This document shows positions 19,738 through 27,647 of a stretch of 64,000 nucleotides of DNA, piece after piece. Under the pieces are notes generated by a model that searched no databases, was not told the DNA's origin, and worked only from the letters and a program-made list of their open reading frames with translations. The stretch is from Nocardia gamkensis NBRC 108242 (GTDB taxonomy: Bacteria > Actinomycetota > Actinomycetes > Mycobacteriales > Mycobacteriaceae): contig NZ_BDBM01000004.1 in the NCBI RefSeq assembly GCF_001612985.1, positions 124,001 through 188,000 on the forward strand, read 5' to 3'. The first letter of the stretch is position 1. Each line of letters opens with the position of its first letter. A program made the translations under genes and the position numbers.

Positions 19738-20445
19738 ATGCTTCGCAGGTGGTTGATCGGAAGTGTGCCGGTGCTCGTCGTGGTGGTGCTGCTGGGGACG
19801 GGCACCTTCTACCTGATGAACGCGCGCACCTTCCAGTTGGCCGGTCACGTGGTCAGCAGGGTGGACACCGACGCGAGGGTCGTCGCGCTGACGTTGGACG
19901 ACGGGCCGTCCGATCGTGCTCCCGAAGTGCTGAAAGTCCTTGCTGACGCGCGAGTTCCCGCCACGTTCTACTTGAACGGGCGTGATCTCGCCGCGCATCC
20001 GGAGCACGGCAGGGCGATCGCAGCCGCGGGCCACGAGATCGGCAACCACACCTATTCGCATCGGCGGATGGTGTTCGTCACACCCGGCACCGTCCGGGAC
20101 GAGGTGGAGGGCACGGACGCCGAGATCACGAAGACCGGTTACGCGGGCCCGATCACCTTCCGGCCGCCCTACGGCAAGAAATTGTGGATGCTGCCGCACT
20201 ATCTCGCCGAGCACGACCGGGTCACCGTGACGTGGGACGTCGAGCCCGATTCGGGCCGGGCGGACGTCACCGCCGACGACATCGTCGCCGAGACGCTCGG
20301 CAAGGTCCGTCCCGGCTCGATCATCCTCTTGCACGTCATGTACGGGAACGCTGAGGCGTCGCTCGCCGCCATCCCCCGCATCGTCACCGAATTGCGCGCC
20401 GCGGGCTATCAATTCGTCACCGTGTCGGACCTGATGTCCCGCTGA
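19738..20445 (+). CDS. Polysaccharide deacetylase (NodB-homology, CE4)
   Basis: A 235-residue membrane-anchored enzyme. One N-terminal helix (WLIGSVPVLVVVVLLGTGTFYL) is followed by the NodB domain. Motif 1 is TLDDGPS with D54/D55, motif 2 is HTYSH (H104, H108) for the metal, motif 3 is RPPYGKK, and the last motif is IILLHVM. Relatives remove N- or O-acetyl groups from peptidoglycan, chitin-like or other envelope glycans outside the membrane. TATACA (19726-19731) lies six bases before the ATG and may be a -10 element. Confidence 0.9.
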   Translation: MLRRWLIGSVPVLVVVVLLGTGTFYLMNARTFQLAGHVVSRVDTDARVVALTLDDGPSDRAPEVLKVLADARVPATFYLNGRDLAAHPEHGRAIAAAGHEIGNHTYSHRRMVFVTPGTVRDEVEGTDAEITKTGYAGPITFRPPYGKKLWMLPHYLAEHDRVTVTWDVEPDSGRADVTADDIVAETLGKVRPGSIILLHVMYGNAEASLAAIPRIVTELRAAGYQFVTVSDLMSR

Positions 20446-20585
20446 TCCGAGCGGTGCGCCGAGCCGGTCGACCGGTGGAGCGGAGTCGCGTCGCATCGAC
20501 GAAGACGCTGTGGGAGCGCTCAGTGGTTTCAGCAGTGCCGGGTGTTGGCGCGGAACTCGGTTCGCCGCGGACGTCGGCCGGTCTG

Positions 20586-21014
20586 CTAACCGGCGGCCGG
20601 GAGCATGCCGTAGGCGTGGGTGGGGGTGAACAGGACCAAGGCGCGGCGGTCGGTGACCATCGCGGCGCGGTACTCGTCCCAGTCGGGGTGCTCGCCGTTG
20701 GCGGTGCGGTAGTAGTCGACGAGCGCGTCGACGGTGGGGTCGCCGGGCGCGGCGGCGACCGGAGTGAGTTCCACCGTGCCTTCGAGCACGGCGTACGCGA
20801 AGAAATCCTCGCGGGTCACGTGCAGTGCCGCCCATGGATCGCGCACGAGGTTGTGATACTTCGCGCGGTCGGCGGTGATGGAGATGCGTATCCGGCCGTC
20901 GGCGCCGATGACGTGTAGCACGTTGGACAGCTGTGGGCGCCCGTTGCGGCGGATCGTGGTGAGCACGGACCTGCGATGTTCGCGTGCGAAATCGACGGCG
21001 GCGGCTAGTTCCAT
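20586..21014 (-). CDS. PPOX-class (pyridoxamine 5'-phosphate oxidase-like) F420/FMN-dependent protein
   Basis: A 142-residue split-barrel flavin-binding protein. The TIGR03618-like pattern is plain: RRSVLTTIRRNGRPQLSNVL, IRISITADRAKYHNLVRDPWAALHV, FFAYAVLEGTVELTPVAAAPGDPTVDALVDYYR and GEHPDWDEYRAAMVTDRRALVLFTP. Members reduce small molecules with F420 or FMN, often of unknown identity. It starts at ATG 21014 and lies 38 bases downstream of the HxlR gene on the same strand, so the two are probably co-transcribed. Confidence 0.88.
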   Translation of the reverse strand: MELAAAVDFAREHRRSVLTTIRRNGRPQLSNVLHVIGADGRIRISITADRAKYHNLVRDPWAALHVTREDFFAYAVLEGTVELTPVAAAPGDPTVDALVDYYRTANGEHPDWDEYRAAMVTDRRALVLFTPTHAYGMLPAAG

Positions 21015-21052
21015 GTCCGTGTAACCCGCGGCGCGGGGAGTCTCTTCCCCGG

Positions 21053-21460
21053 TCAATCGCGGTGGTAGGCCGCCTGTGCCTCGCGTACGCGGGGCATGTT
21101 GGTCTCCAGCACCTGGATCAGCGATTCCAGATGTGCGGCCACCTCCGCGCCCAATTCGGTGAGGGTGTATTCGACGCGCGGCGGAATCGTCTCCTGCACC
21201 TCGCGGTGCACCATGCCGTCGCGCTCCAGCGCTTGCAGAGTCTGCGACAACATGCGTTCGCTCACGCCGTCGACCCGTCGCCGCAGGGCGCTGAACCGGT
21301 ACGGGCCTTCGCGCAGCGCGACCAGCGCCAGGGTGCCCCAGCGGCTGGCCACGGTTTGCAGGACCGGCCGTGAGGTGCAGTTGCGCGCGAAGACGTCGGC
21401 TTCCAGCGTCGGGTCGTCGGCCTCCGCCGAGCCGGTGTGCTGGGTCGTCATGACCGCCAT
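21053..21460 (-). CDS. HxlR-family transcriptional regulator
   Basis: About 135 residues. The HxlR wHTH begins with the conserved Cys of FARNCTSRPVLQTVASRWGTLALVALREGPYRFSALRRRVDGVSERMLSQTLQALERDG in outline and continues with the wing PPRVEYTLTELG. In the family a single N-terminal Cys can sense electrophiles or quinones. It is divergent from an NmrA/QorB-like reductase, which fits a redox-sensing pair. Start is ATG 21460 or ATG 21451. Confidence 0.88.
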   Translation of the reverse strand: MAVMTTQHTGSAEADDPTLEADVFARNCTSRPVLQTVASRWGTLALVALREGPYRFSALRRRVDGVSERMLSQTLQALERDGMVHREVQETIPPRVEYTLTELGAEVAAHLESLIQVLETNMPRVREAQAAYHRD

Positions 21461-21490
21461 CGTACCCAACTTGACCGCAGTGGGTATGGA

Positions 21491-21522
21491 ATGCATAGTA
21501 CTTACGAATAGTTAGTGCATGT
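21491..21522. promoter_or_regulatory. Candidate HxlR operator
   Basis: TGCAT recurs at 21492-21496 and 21516-21520, flanking an imperfect dyad (ACTTA ... TTAGT) in the AT-richer part of the 89-bp gap between the divergent HxlR and reductase genes. The spacing is about 24 bp. Confidence 0.35.
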
Positions 21523-21549
21523 AAATCAGTGCAGAACCTGGAGGTAGTC

Positions 21550-22398
21550 ATGACCATCGCCGTAACCGGAGCGAGCGGGCAGCTGGGCCGACTCGTGGTG
21601 GAGGAGTTGTCGCGCGCGGGATCGACGCCCGTCGCGATCGTGCGTGATCCGGGGAAGGTCGCCGATTTGGCCGAACGCGGCGTGGACGTCCGCGGGGCCG
21701 CCTACGACGACCCGGCCGCGCTGGAGCGCGCCCTCCACGGCGTCGACCGGGTGCTGCTCATCTCGGGCAACGAGTTCGGCGCGCGAGTAGCGCAGCACAC
21801 CAATGTCATTCGCGCGGCCGAGCGCGCCGACGTGGAACTGCTCGCCTACACGAGCATTCCGGGCGCCACCGACAACCCGCTGATCCTCGCGCAAGAACAC
21901 AAGGGCACCGAGGCGGTGCTCGCCGAATCGGCCGTGCCGCACGTCCTGCTGCGCAACGGCTGGTATTGGGAGAACTACGTGGGCGGTCTCGCGCACGCGG
22001 TGGAGTCGGGCGTACTGCACGGCGCCGCGGGCGAGGGGCGCGTGGCGGGCGCGGCGCGCGCCGACTACGCCGAAGCGGCCGCCCGGGTGCTCACCACCGA
22101 TGGTCACGCGGGCCGGGTGTACGAACTCGGCGGTGGCGAAAGCCTCACCTATGCCGAACTGGCGCAGGCGATTTCGGAAGCCGCAGGTAAGCCGGTGCGC
22201 TACGAGAACCTGCCGGAGGCGGACTACGCCGCCGCGCTGATCCAGGCCGGGTTGCCGGGGGCCTACGCCGAGGCGCTCGCCGACGCCGACGCGGGCATCG
22301 CCCGCGGCATCCTCGACGTGCGCTCCGGGGACCTGGAGAAATTGCTCGGCCGACCGGCTACCCGGGCTGTCGAAGTCTTCCGTGCGGCGCTGGGCTGA
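21550..22398 (+). CDS. NmrA/QorB-like NAD(P)H:quinone oxidoreductase
   Basis: A 282-residue atypical SDR. The Rossmann motif is IAVTGASGQLGRLVVEEL at the N-terminus; later blocks are VDRVLLISGNEFGARVAQHTNVIRAAE, LLAYTSIPGATDNPLILAQEHKGTEAVL and VLLRNGWYWENY. The order and motifs fit E. coli QorB (YtfG), which reduces quinones with NADPH. Start ATG 21550 has a GGAGGT five bases upstream; an earlier in-frame start is rejected for that reason. Divergent from the HxlR regulator, in the manner of ytfG with ytfH in E. coli. Confidence 0.88.
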   Translation: MTIAVTGASGQLGRLVVEELSRAGSTPVAIVRDPGKVADLAERGVDVRGAAYDDPAALERALHGVDRVLLISGNEFGARVAQHTNVIRAAERADVELLAYTSIPGATDNPLILAQEHKGTEAVLAESAVPHVLLRNGWYWENYVGGLAHAVESGVLHGAAGEGRVAGAARADYAEAAARVLTTDGHAGRVYELGGGESLTYAELAQAISEAAGKPVRYENLPEADYAAALIQAGLPGAYAEALADADAGIARGILDVRSGDLEKLLGRPATRAVEVFRAALG

Positions 22399-22474
22399 CA
22401 CTGATCGTGATGTGGCGGCCTGTTTCCAAGCCGCCACATCCGGCCCGGCTACCGGTTCGAGCGAAGCTCGAGTG

Positions 22475-22852
22475 CTACACCCACTGCACCAGCTGGATGA
22501 TGATCCCGTTCGGATCGCTCATCTGGAAGTACCGCTCGCCCCACTCCTCGGTTTCGATGGGCGTCACGATCGGCACCCCCTCGTCCTGCAACCGGGCGTA
22601 TTCGGCATCGATGTCGTCGACCACGAAGGCGACGAGCAGCCCGTCGCCCGCACTGCCTGCCTTGCTCTTCGGTTTGAAACTCGCCAGCCCGGTGCGCAAG
22701 TAGATGACGTTCAGCCCGGCGTCGTCGCGGGCGAGGGAGACGAACCCGTCGGCCGACATCTTCTCCTCGAAGCCGAGGTGGTCGATGAGGAATTTCGCCG
22801 AGGCGGCCGGGTCGGGGACGTTGAGTGAGACGGCGGAAGCGGTGATGTTCAT
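22475..22852 (-). CDS. VOC-family (glyoxalase/bleomycin-resistance-like) protein
   Basis: A 125-residue single-module VOC protein from ATG 22852 with GGAG upstream. Seen: SLNVPDPAASAKFLIDHLGFEEKM, then VAFVVDDIDAEYARLQDEGVPIVTPIETEEWGERYFQMSDPNGIIIQLVQ. The closing Glu ligand position is replaced by Gln (IIIQLVQ), so metal binding may be weak. It faces a TetR gene across tandem palindromes and is likely controlled by it. Confidence 0.88.
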   Translation of the reverse strand: MNITASAVSLNVPDPAASAKFLIDHLGFEEKMSADGFVSLARDDAGLNVIYLRTGLASFKPKSKAGSAGDGLLVAFVVDDIDAEYARLQDEGVPIVTPIETEEWGERYFQMSDPNGIIIQLVQWV

Positions 22853-22876
22853 GAACTCTCCTCGGCGTCGGAAATC

Positions 22877-22905
22877 TGTACTAAGTACACTGTACTTTGT
22901 ACAGT
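22877..22905. promoter_or_regulatory. Tandem palindromic TetR operators
   Basis: TGTAC-TAA-GTACA (22877-22889) and TGTAC-TTT-GTACA (22891-22903) are two perfect copies of TGTAC-N3-GTACA with centres 14 bp apart; the second extends to ACTGTAC-N3-GTACAGT (22889-22905). They lie between the divergent VOC and TetR genes. Confidence 0.8.
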
Positions 22906-22980
22906 ATTTTTCGGCGGCCCGCATTATGACCTGGGTCACGCCGATACCATCAGTGGTTCGAGGTGGTCGAGGAGGCAGCG

Positions 22981-23763
22981 GTGGGACAGCCGAAGGAACG
23001 CAGCGGCGCGGGCGACCCGGTTCGCACGCTGGAGCTGCTATGGCGGATTCCGCCGGAGTCGGGCGCGGGCCGGGGCCCGAAGCAGCGCAGCAGCGTCGAG
23101 GCGGTGATCGCGGCCGCGATCGAGATCGCCGATGCGGAGGGGATCGGAGCGCTCACGATGCGCGCGGTCGCCAACCGGCTCGGCCTGACCCCCATGGCCA
23201 CCTACACATATGTGCCGGGCAAAGCCGAACTGATCGACTTGATGCTGGACACGGTGTACGCACGGATGGAGCGCGCGGACCTCACCGGTCTGCCCTGGCG
23301 CGAGCGGGTCGTCCGGATCGCGGCCGAGAACCGCGCCATGCTGGCCCGCCATCCCTGGGTGGCGTATCTGCCGACCACCCGGCCGCCGCTCGGGCCCGGC
23401 CTCGCCGCCAAGTACGACCACGAGCTGGGGGCCTTCGCGGACCTCGGACTCGACGACGTCGCGATGGACGCCGCGCTCACGTTCGTGCTCGGGTTCGTCA
23501 CCTCCGTCGCCCGTATCGCCATCGACAGCGCGCGGGCGGCGGCGGACAGCGCGCTGTCCGACGGGCAGTGGTGGGAACGGGCCGCGCCCGTGCTGGCGCA
23601 GGTGTTCGACGCGGAGCGCTACCCGCTCGCCGCCCGTGTCGGCACGGCCGCGGGCCAGGCGTACGACGCCGCCTACAGCGCCGACCATGCCTACGAGTTC
23701 GGGCTGACGCTGGTGCTCGACGGCTTGGCGCGCCGCATCGAGGGGCCGTCCGCTGGGGTCTAG
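22981..23763 (+). CDS. TetR/AcrR-family regulator with TetR_C-type ligand domain
   Basis: A 260-residue repressor. Start at GTG 22981 has GAGGAGG five bases upstream. A ~35-residue N-terminal extension precedes the HTH (VEAVIAAAIEIADAEGIGALTMRAVANRLGLTPMATYTYVPGKAELIDLM). The C-terminal part resembles the TetR_C domain of antibiotic-sensing members. It is divergent from a VOC protein, and VOC proteins often bind or modify antibiotics, so a ligand-induced resistance pair is plausible but unproven. Its last four bases overlap the convergent CMD gene. Confidence 0.9.
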   Translation: MGQPKERSGAGDPVRTLELLWRIPPESGAGRGPKQRSSVEAVIAAAIEIADAEGIGALTMRAVANRLGLTPMATYTYVPGKAELIDLMLDTVYARMERADLTGLPWRERVVRIAAENRAMLARHPWVAYLPTTRPPLGPGLAAKYDHELGAFADLGLDDVAMDAALTFVLGFVTSVARIAIDSARAAADSALSDGQWWERAAPVLAQVFDAERYPLAARVGTAAGQAYDAAYSADHAYEFGLTLVLDGLARRIEGPSAGV

Positions 23764-24305
23764 ACGCCGTCGCGCTGGATGCGCAGGGCGGTGATCGTCG
23801 CGGCCAATCCGTCGTATTGGTTGATCAACAGCACGATTTCGATGAGGCTGCGCTCGTCGTAGTGCTTCGCCAGCTCGGCCCAGGTGTCGTCGTCGAGGTC
23901 GCGCGTCTCGACCAGCTGGTCCACCGCGGCCAGCAACGCGCGGTGCTTGTCCGACCAACCTGCCGCTTCGGGACCCTCGCGCAGCCGCTCGAGGATTTCG
24001 GTCGTCACCCCCGCGCGGCGACCGAGCCGGATGTGATGGTCCATTTCGTAGTCGCAGCCGCGCAGATGCGCGACCCGGATGATCACCAGCTCCGACTCGT
24101 GGCGCGGTAGCCGCCCGCCCGGCATGAGTTTGCCCGAGTAGTGCAGCCAGCCGCGGAACAGTCCGCGGGTGCGGCCGAGGGTGCTGAACAAGTGGGCGTC
24201 GCCGGTGCCCGCGGCGCGGGAAAGCACCTGCCAGACAACCCAGTTGAGCGGGCCGAGTTCCCGCAGCCGTCCGGGCGAGATGCGTGGTTGCAGCGCTGAA
24301 ACCAT
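23760..24305 (-). CDS. Carboxymuconolactone decarboxylase/AhpD-like protein
   Basis: A 181-residue all-helical CMD-family protein from ATG 24305 with GGAGGT upstream. The signature is LVIIRVAHLRGCDYEMDHHIRLGRRAGVTTEILERL, followed by DKHRALLAAVDQLVETRDLDDDTW and EIVLLINQYDGLAATITALRI. Only one Cys remains in the motif that is CxxC in peroxidase AhpD, so disulfide-peroxidase activity is unlikely. Function otherwise unknown. Confidence 0.85.
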   Translation of the reverse strand: MVSALQPRISPGRLRELGPLNWVVWQVLSRAAGTGDAHLFSTLGRTRGLFRGWLHYSGKLMPGGRLPRHESELVIIRVAHLRGCDYEMDHHIRLGRRAGVTTEILERLREGPEAAGWSDKHRALLAAVDQLVETRDLDDDTWAELAKHYDERSLIEIVLLINQYDGLAATITALRIQRDGV

Positions 24306-24520
24306 CGTGGTTGCCACCTCCGCGTGGTCTGTGCGGTCGGCGTCGGTGCCGGCCGAGAGAGAGCCTACTCGGCAGTATCCCGCGCGGCGCCCGCCATTCT
24401 TTTGCTTTCGGAGTGGTTTTCGGCCGGGTGCCCCGTCATCATCAGTACCGGTGCGGGTCACCGCGGCCGCGATGAGTTGGCGCGGCGTCAGGTGTGGACA
24501 ACAGGTCGGCAGGGGAACAG

Positions 24521-25393
24521 ATGCTGGTGAGGATCAGGCCCGGAGCGGAGCTTTCCGGCGCCGAGCGGGAATTCGTCGCGTGCCTGCGGTCGTATCCGAC
24601 CACCGGTTTCGCCGTGATCGATCTCGAGGCGGACAACCGGCGCGTCGACGCGGTGGTGTGCACCCCGCGGGGCCTGACCGTGCTGGAGGTGCACGGATTC
24701 CAGCGCAGGCAGAGCGGCATTCTGAGCACACCGGCCGAAGGGCCGTGGAAGATCAGCGACGCGCCGGTGGAATTGGACGACCCGGAATCCGGGAGCCCCG
24801 CCGAGCGAGTGGAACACGGCATCTACGCGGTCAAGCACATGCTCCAGCGGGCGTTGCAGGACCCGGGGCACATCAGCGGCGCCGTAGTGCTCGTCCCGTT
24901 CCGCGGTGCAGTGGTGCGTCCGGCGCGCACGAACCTGCGCCCGGGGTTGGACGTGGTGGTCGGCAATGTCACCGACGCGACCGAGTTGCGCATCTACCTG
25001 GAGGGATTCTCCGCGGGACCGCGTGACTGGACCGCGGACCGGGTGATCGGCGCGTGCGGTGCGCTCGGGCTGGCGGAGATCGCCCCGACCCGCGCGGAAC
25101 TCCTCGAGGCGGGCTTCGAGGAGAACGCGCCGGAGCCGGTCACGACCATTCCGCGCACACCGAAGCCGCGGGTCGAGCCGAAGCCCGGCGCCGCGACGAA
25201 GAGCCAGGCCTACGCGGGCTGGTCGGTCGTCGTGATCGCCGTGGTCGGGGTCCTGTTCGTGCTCGGCGTGATCGCCACCGCGCTGGCGCACGACTCGGCG
25301 CAACCGATTCCGGCGCCCGGTACGACGACGACCACCCCGTCGCCGCCGTCGCACCGGCCCAGCGAATGCTTCCCCTTCCAGCAGAACTGCTGA
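24521..25393 (+). CDS. NERD-like nuclease-related domain membrane protein
   Basis: About 290 residues from ATG 24521, with AGGGGA nearby; GTG 24494 is an alternative. The first ~190 residues resemble the NERD/restriction-like fold: FAVIDLEADNRRVDAVVCTPRGLTVLEVHGF, where D-x-V and the E of LEVH are in active-site positions, then EHGIYAVKHMLQR and a VVLVPFRG strand. A single TM helix follows (VVVIAVVGVLFVLGVIATALA), then a Thr/Pro-rich tail. The domain is predicted cytoplasmic and membrane-tethered. NERD proteins are thought to act on nucleic acids; this is weakly supported. Confidence 0.65.
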   Translation: MLVRIRPGAELSGAEREFVACLRSYPTTGFAVIDLEADNRRVDAVVCTPRGLTVLEVHGFQRRQSGILSTPAEGPWKISDAPVELDDPESGSPAERVEHGIYAVKHMLQRALQDPGHISGAVVLVPFRGAVVRPARTNLRPGLDVVVGNVTDATELRIYLEGFSAGPRDWTADRVIGACGALGLAEIAPTRAELLEAGFEENAPEPVTTIPRTPKPRVEPKPGAATKSQAYAGWSVVVIAVVGVLFVLGVIATALAHDSAQPIPAPGTTTTTPSPPSHRPSECFPFQQNC

Positions 25394-25397
25394 TCGC

Positions 25398-26099
25398 TCA
25401 ATCCCGCACGGCGCGGCCCAGTTTGGTCAGGCGCAGTGCGTGCTGCGCACGGGCCAGCACGTGTGTCCGGGAGGTGTCGATATGGGCGGTGAGGGTCTGC
25501 GCCGCCGCGTCCACCGCACCCGACACCAGGAGTTCGGCGATCGCGATGTGCTCGGCGGTCATGGTGGCGATCCGCTCCGGAGTCGGCATGTCCAGCGTGC
25601 GCACCGGGCGCACCCGGATGTGCACGGCGGTGAGCGCCTCGGCGAGTGCGGCGTTGCCCGCGGCGGCGAGCAAGGTGGTGTGGAACCGTTCGTCGGCGGC
25701 CACCAGCGCCGGTCCCGGTTCGGGCGGGTCGTCGCGCAGCGCGCGCCAGGCGTCGAGTTCCGCGCGCACGAGAGCCAGATCGTGCGCGGGCGCCTCACCG
25801 GGCGCCCGTACGCGTTGCATCCCCCTGGCTTCCAGCACCAGCCGCAGCTCGTAGAGGTGATCGAGTTCGTCGAGCCGGGGCCGGTACGGGTAGAGGCCGT
25901 CGGCCAGCCGCTCCACCAGGCCGTCGGCCTGCAACCGGGCCAGCGCCTCGCGCACCGGGGTGCGCGACACCCCGTAGGCCTCGGCGAGGCGTTCCTCGCC
26001 GAGCCGTTCGGTCGGCACGATCGCTCCGGTGGCCAGATCCCGCCGCAACGAGTCGTACACCTGCTCGCGCAATGGAATCCGACCCCTGTCGCGGGTCAT
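25398..26099 (-). CDS. GntR-family regulator (FCD type)
   Basis: A 233-residue regulator. The wHTH is at about 8-70 (LREQVYDSLRRDLATGAIVPTERLGEERLAEAYGVSRTPVREALARLQADGLVERL in outline). The FCD helical domain has the metal-site residues (D..FH near 136-140, H at about 184, H at about 206). It is the last gene of the urt operon, eight bases after urtE, so it is probably co-transcribed and controls urea-transport genes in response to nitrogen or an intermediate. A TGTATACA palindrome upstream of urtA is a candidate target. Confidence 0.9.
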   Translation of the reverse strand: MTRDRGRIPLREQVYDSLRRDLATGAIVPTERLGEERLAEAYGVSRTPVREALARLQADGLVERLADGLYPYRPRLDELDHLYELRLVLEARGMQRVRAPGEAPAHDLALVRAELDAWRALRDDPPEPGPALVAADERFHTTLLAAAGNAALAEALTAVHIRVRPVRTLDMPTPERIATMTAEHIAIAELLVSGAVDAAAQTLTAHIDTSRTHVLARAQHALRLTKLGRAVRD

Positions 26100-26107
26100 G
26101 GCGGCGC

Positions 26108-26800
26108 TCAGATCGCCATCGCCGAGCGGACTTCGCTCTCGGCGCCCGCGCCACCCGCGCCCGTGGAGGTCACCCGGCCGGACCGCAGCACGTAGTAGCG
26201 CTGCGCCGCCTGCAACGCGAAGCCGATGTGCTGTTCGACCAGCAGCACGCTCAGTCCGCCGCGGCGGGTGAGATCGATGATGGTGCGCTCGATCTCGGCC
26301 ACCACCGACGGCTGGATGCCCTCGGTCGGCTCGTCCAGGATGAGCAGCTTCGGCTCGGTGATCAGCGCCCGCGCGATGGCCAGTTGCTGGCGCTGGCCGC
26401 CGGACAGCAGGCCCGCCTTCCGCGCGAGCAGTTCGCGCAGCGCGGGGAACAGATCGAGCGATTCGTCGATCAGCGCCTTGCCGCGTTTACGGCCGTCCGC
26501 GACCACCTGCAGATTCTCCGCGGTGGTCAGTTGCGGGAAACTCTGCTGTCCCTGCGGCACGTACGCGATCCCGCGACGCACCCGCCGCGACGGCGACAGT
26601 TTGGTGATGGCCTCCCCGTCGAATTCGATCCGGCCCGACTTCGTGCCGATCAGGCCGACGGCCGTGCGCAGCAGCGTGGTCTTCCCCGCGCCGTTGTGCC
26701 CCATGACGGCGACCACACTGTCGTCCGGGACGGTCACCGAGACGCCGTGGATGACTTCGGTGCGGCCGTAGCCGGAGTGGATATCGGTGAGTTCAAGCAT
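26108..26800 (-). CDS. urtE: Urea ABC transporter ATP-binding protein UrtE
   Basis: A 230-residue ABC ATPase of the branched-chain-amino-acid (LivF-like) class. Walker A is GHNGAGKTTLLR, the Q-loop PQGQQSFPQLT, the signature LLSGGQRQQLAIARAL, Walker B LLILDEPTEGI and the switch His is in LLVEQHIGFAL. DEPTEGIQPS is a hallmark of UrtE over LivF. ATG 26800 overlaps the end of urtD by eight bases. Confidence 0.93.
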   Translation of the reverse strand: MLELTDIHSGYGRTEVIHGVSVTVPDDSVVAVMGHNGAGKTTLLRTAVGLIGTKSGRIEFDGEAITKLSPSRRVRRGIAYVPQGQQSFPQLTTAENLQVVADGRKRGKALIDESLDLFPALRELLARKAGLLSGGQRQQLAIARALITEPKLLILDEPTEGIQPSVVAEIERTIIDLTRRGGLSVLLVEQHIGFALQAAQRYYVLRSGRVTSTGAGGAGAESEVRSAMAI

Positions 26801-27647
26801 CGCTGTCCCCTTTCCGGGGTGACTCCGGGCTCGGCGCGGTCGAGGCGTCCTCCAGTTCGGTGCCGACGGCCGCGGCGGTGCCGAGGTAGACCTCCTGCAC
26901 CTTCGGGTCCGCCTGCACCTGCTCGACGGTCCCCTCGCTGAGCACCTTGCCGCCCGCGAGAACGGTGACCGAGGTGGCGAAGGCGCGCATGAAATCCATG
27001 TCGTGCTCGACCACCACGACCACCCGGTCACCGCCGATGCGGCGCAACAGGTTTCCGGTCTCCTCGCGTTCCTCGGCGCTCATGCCGGCCACCGGCTCGT
27101 CCAGCAGCAGCACCGACGCGTTCTGCACCAGGAGCATGCCGATCTCGAGCCATTGCTTCTGCCCGTGCGCGAGTACACCGGCGGGCCTGTCGCGCAGGCC
27201 GGTCAGACCGGTGGTCTCCAGCGCCTCCTCGATCACGGGGAGCACCGATTTGCGGCGGCGCAGCATGGTGAGCGCCGAACGGCCCGCGCCCGCGGCGATG
27301 TCGAGATTTTGCAGCACGCTGAGCTGCTCGAACACGCTCGCGGTCTGGAACGTCCTTCCGACGCCGAGCCGGGCGATCCGGTGCACCTTCTTGCCGAGCA
27401 GTTCCACGCCGGTCTTCTGCGCCGACCCGGTGGCCGGGACCAGACCGGTGATCGCGTCGATCAGCGTCGTCTTGCCCGCGCCGTTGGGACCGATGAGGAA
27501 GCGCAGATCGCCCTGCAACACCGTCAGATCGACATCGGTGACGGCCTTGAAACCGTCGAAACTCACCGACAGGCCACGGATCTCCAGGTACTCGCTGGAC
27601 ATTCCCGCGTTGCCGCCGAGCTTCGGTTCGTGCGTCGTCTCGGTCAT
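26793..27647 (-). CDS. urtD: Urea ABC transporter ATP-binding protein UrtD
   Basis: A 284-residue LivG-like ATPase. Walker A is GPNGAGKTTLIDAITGL; the signature is the degenerate LAHGQKQWLEIGMLL, characteristic of UrtD; Walker B is LLLDEPVAGMSAEE; the switch is VVVEHDMDFMR. Together with UrtE it drives urea import. ATG 27647 overlaps the urtC stop by four bases. Confidence 0.93.
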   Translation of the reverse strand: MTETTHEPKLGGNAGMSSEYLEIRGLSVSFDGFKAVTDVDLTVLQGDLRFLIGPNGAGKTTLIDAITGLVPATGSAQKTGVELLGKKVHRIARLGVGRTFQTASVFEQLSVLQNLDIAAGAGRSALTMLRRRKSVLPVIEEALETTGLTGLRDRPAGVLAHGQKQWLEIGMLLVQNASVLLLDEPVAGMSAEEREETGNLLRRIGGDRVVVVVEHDMDFMRAFATSVTVLAGGKVLSEGTVEQVQADPKVQEVYLGTAAAVGTELEDASTAPSPESPRKGDSDA

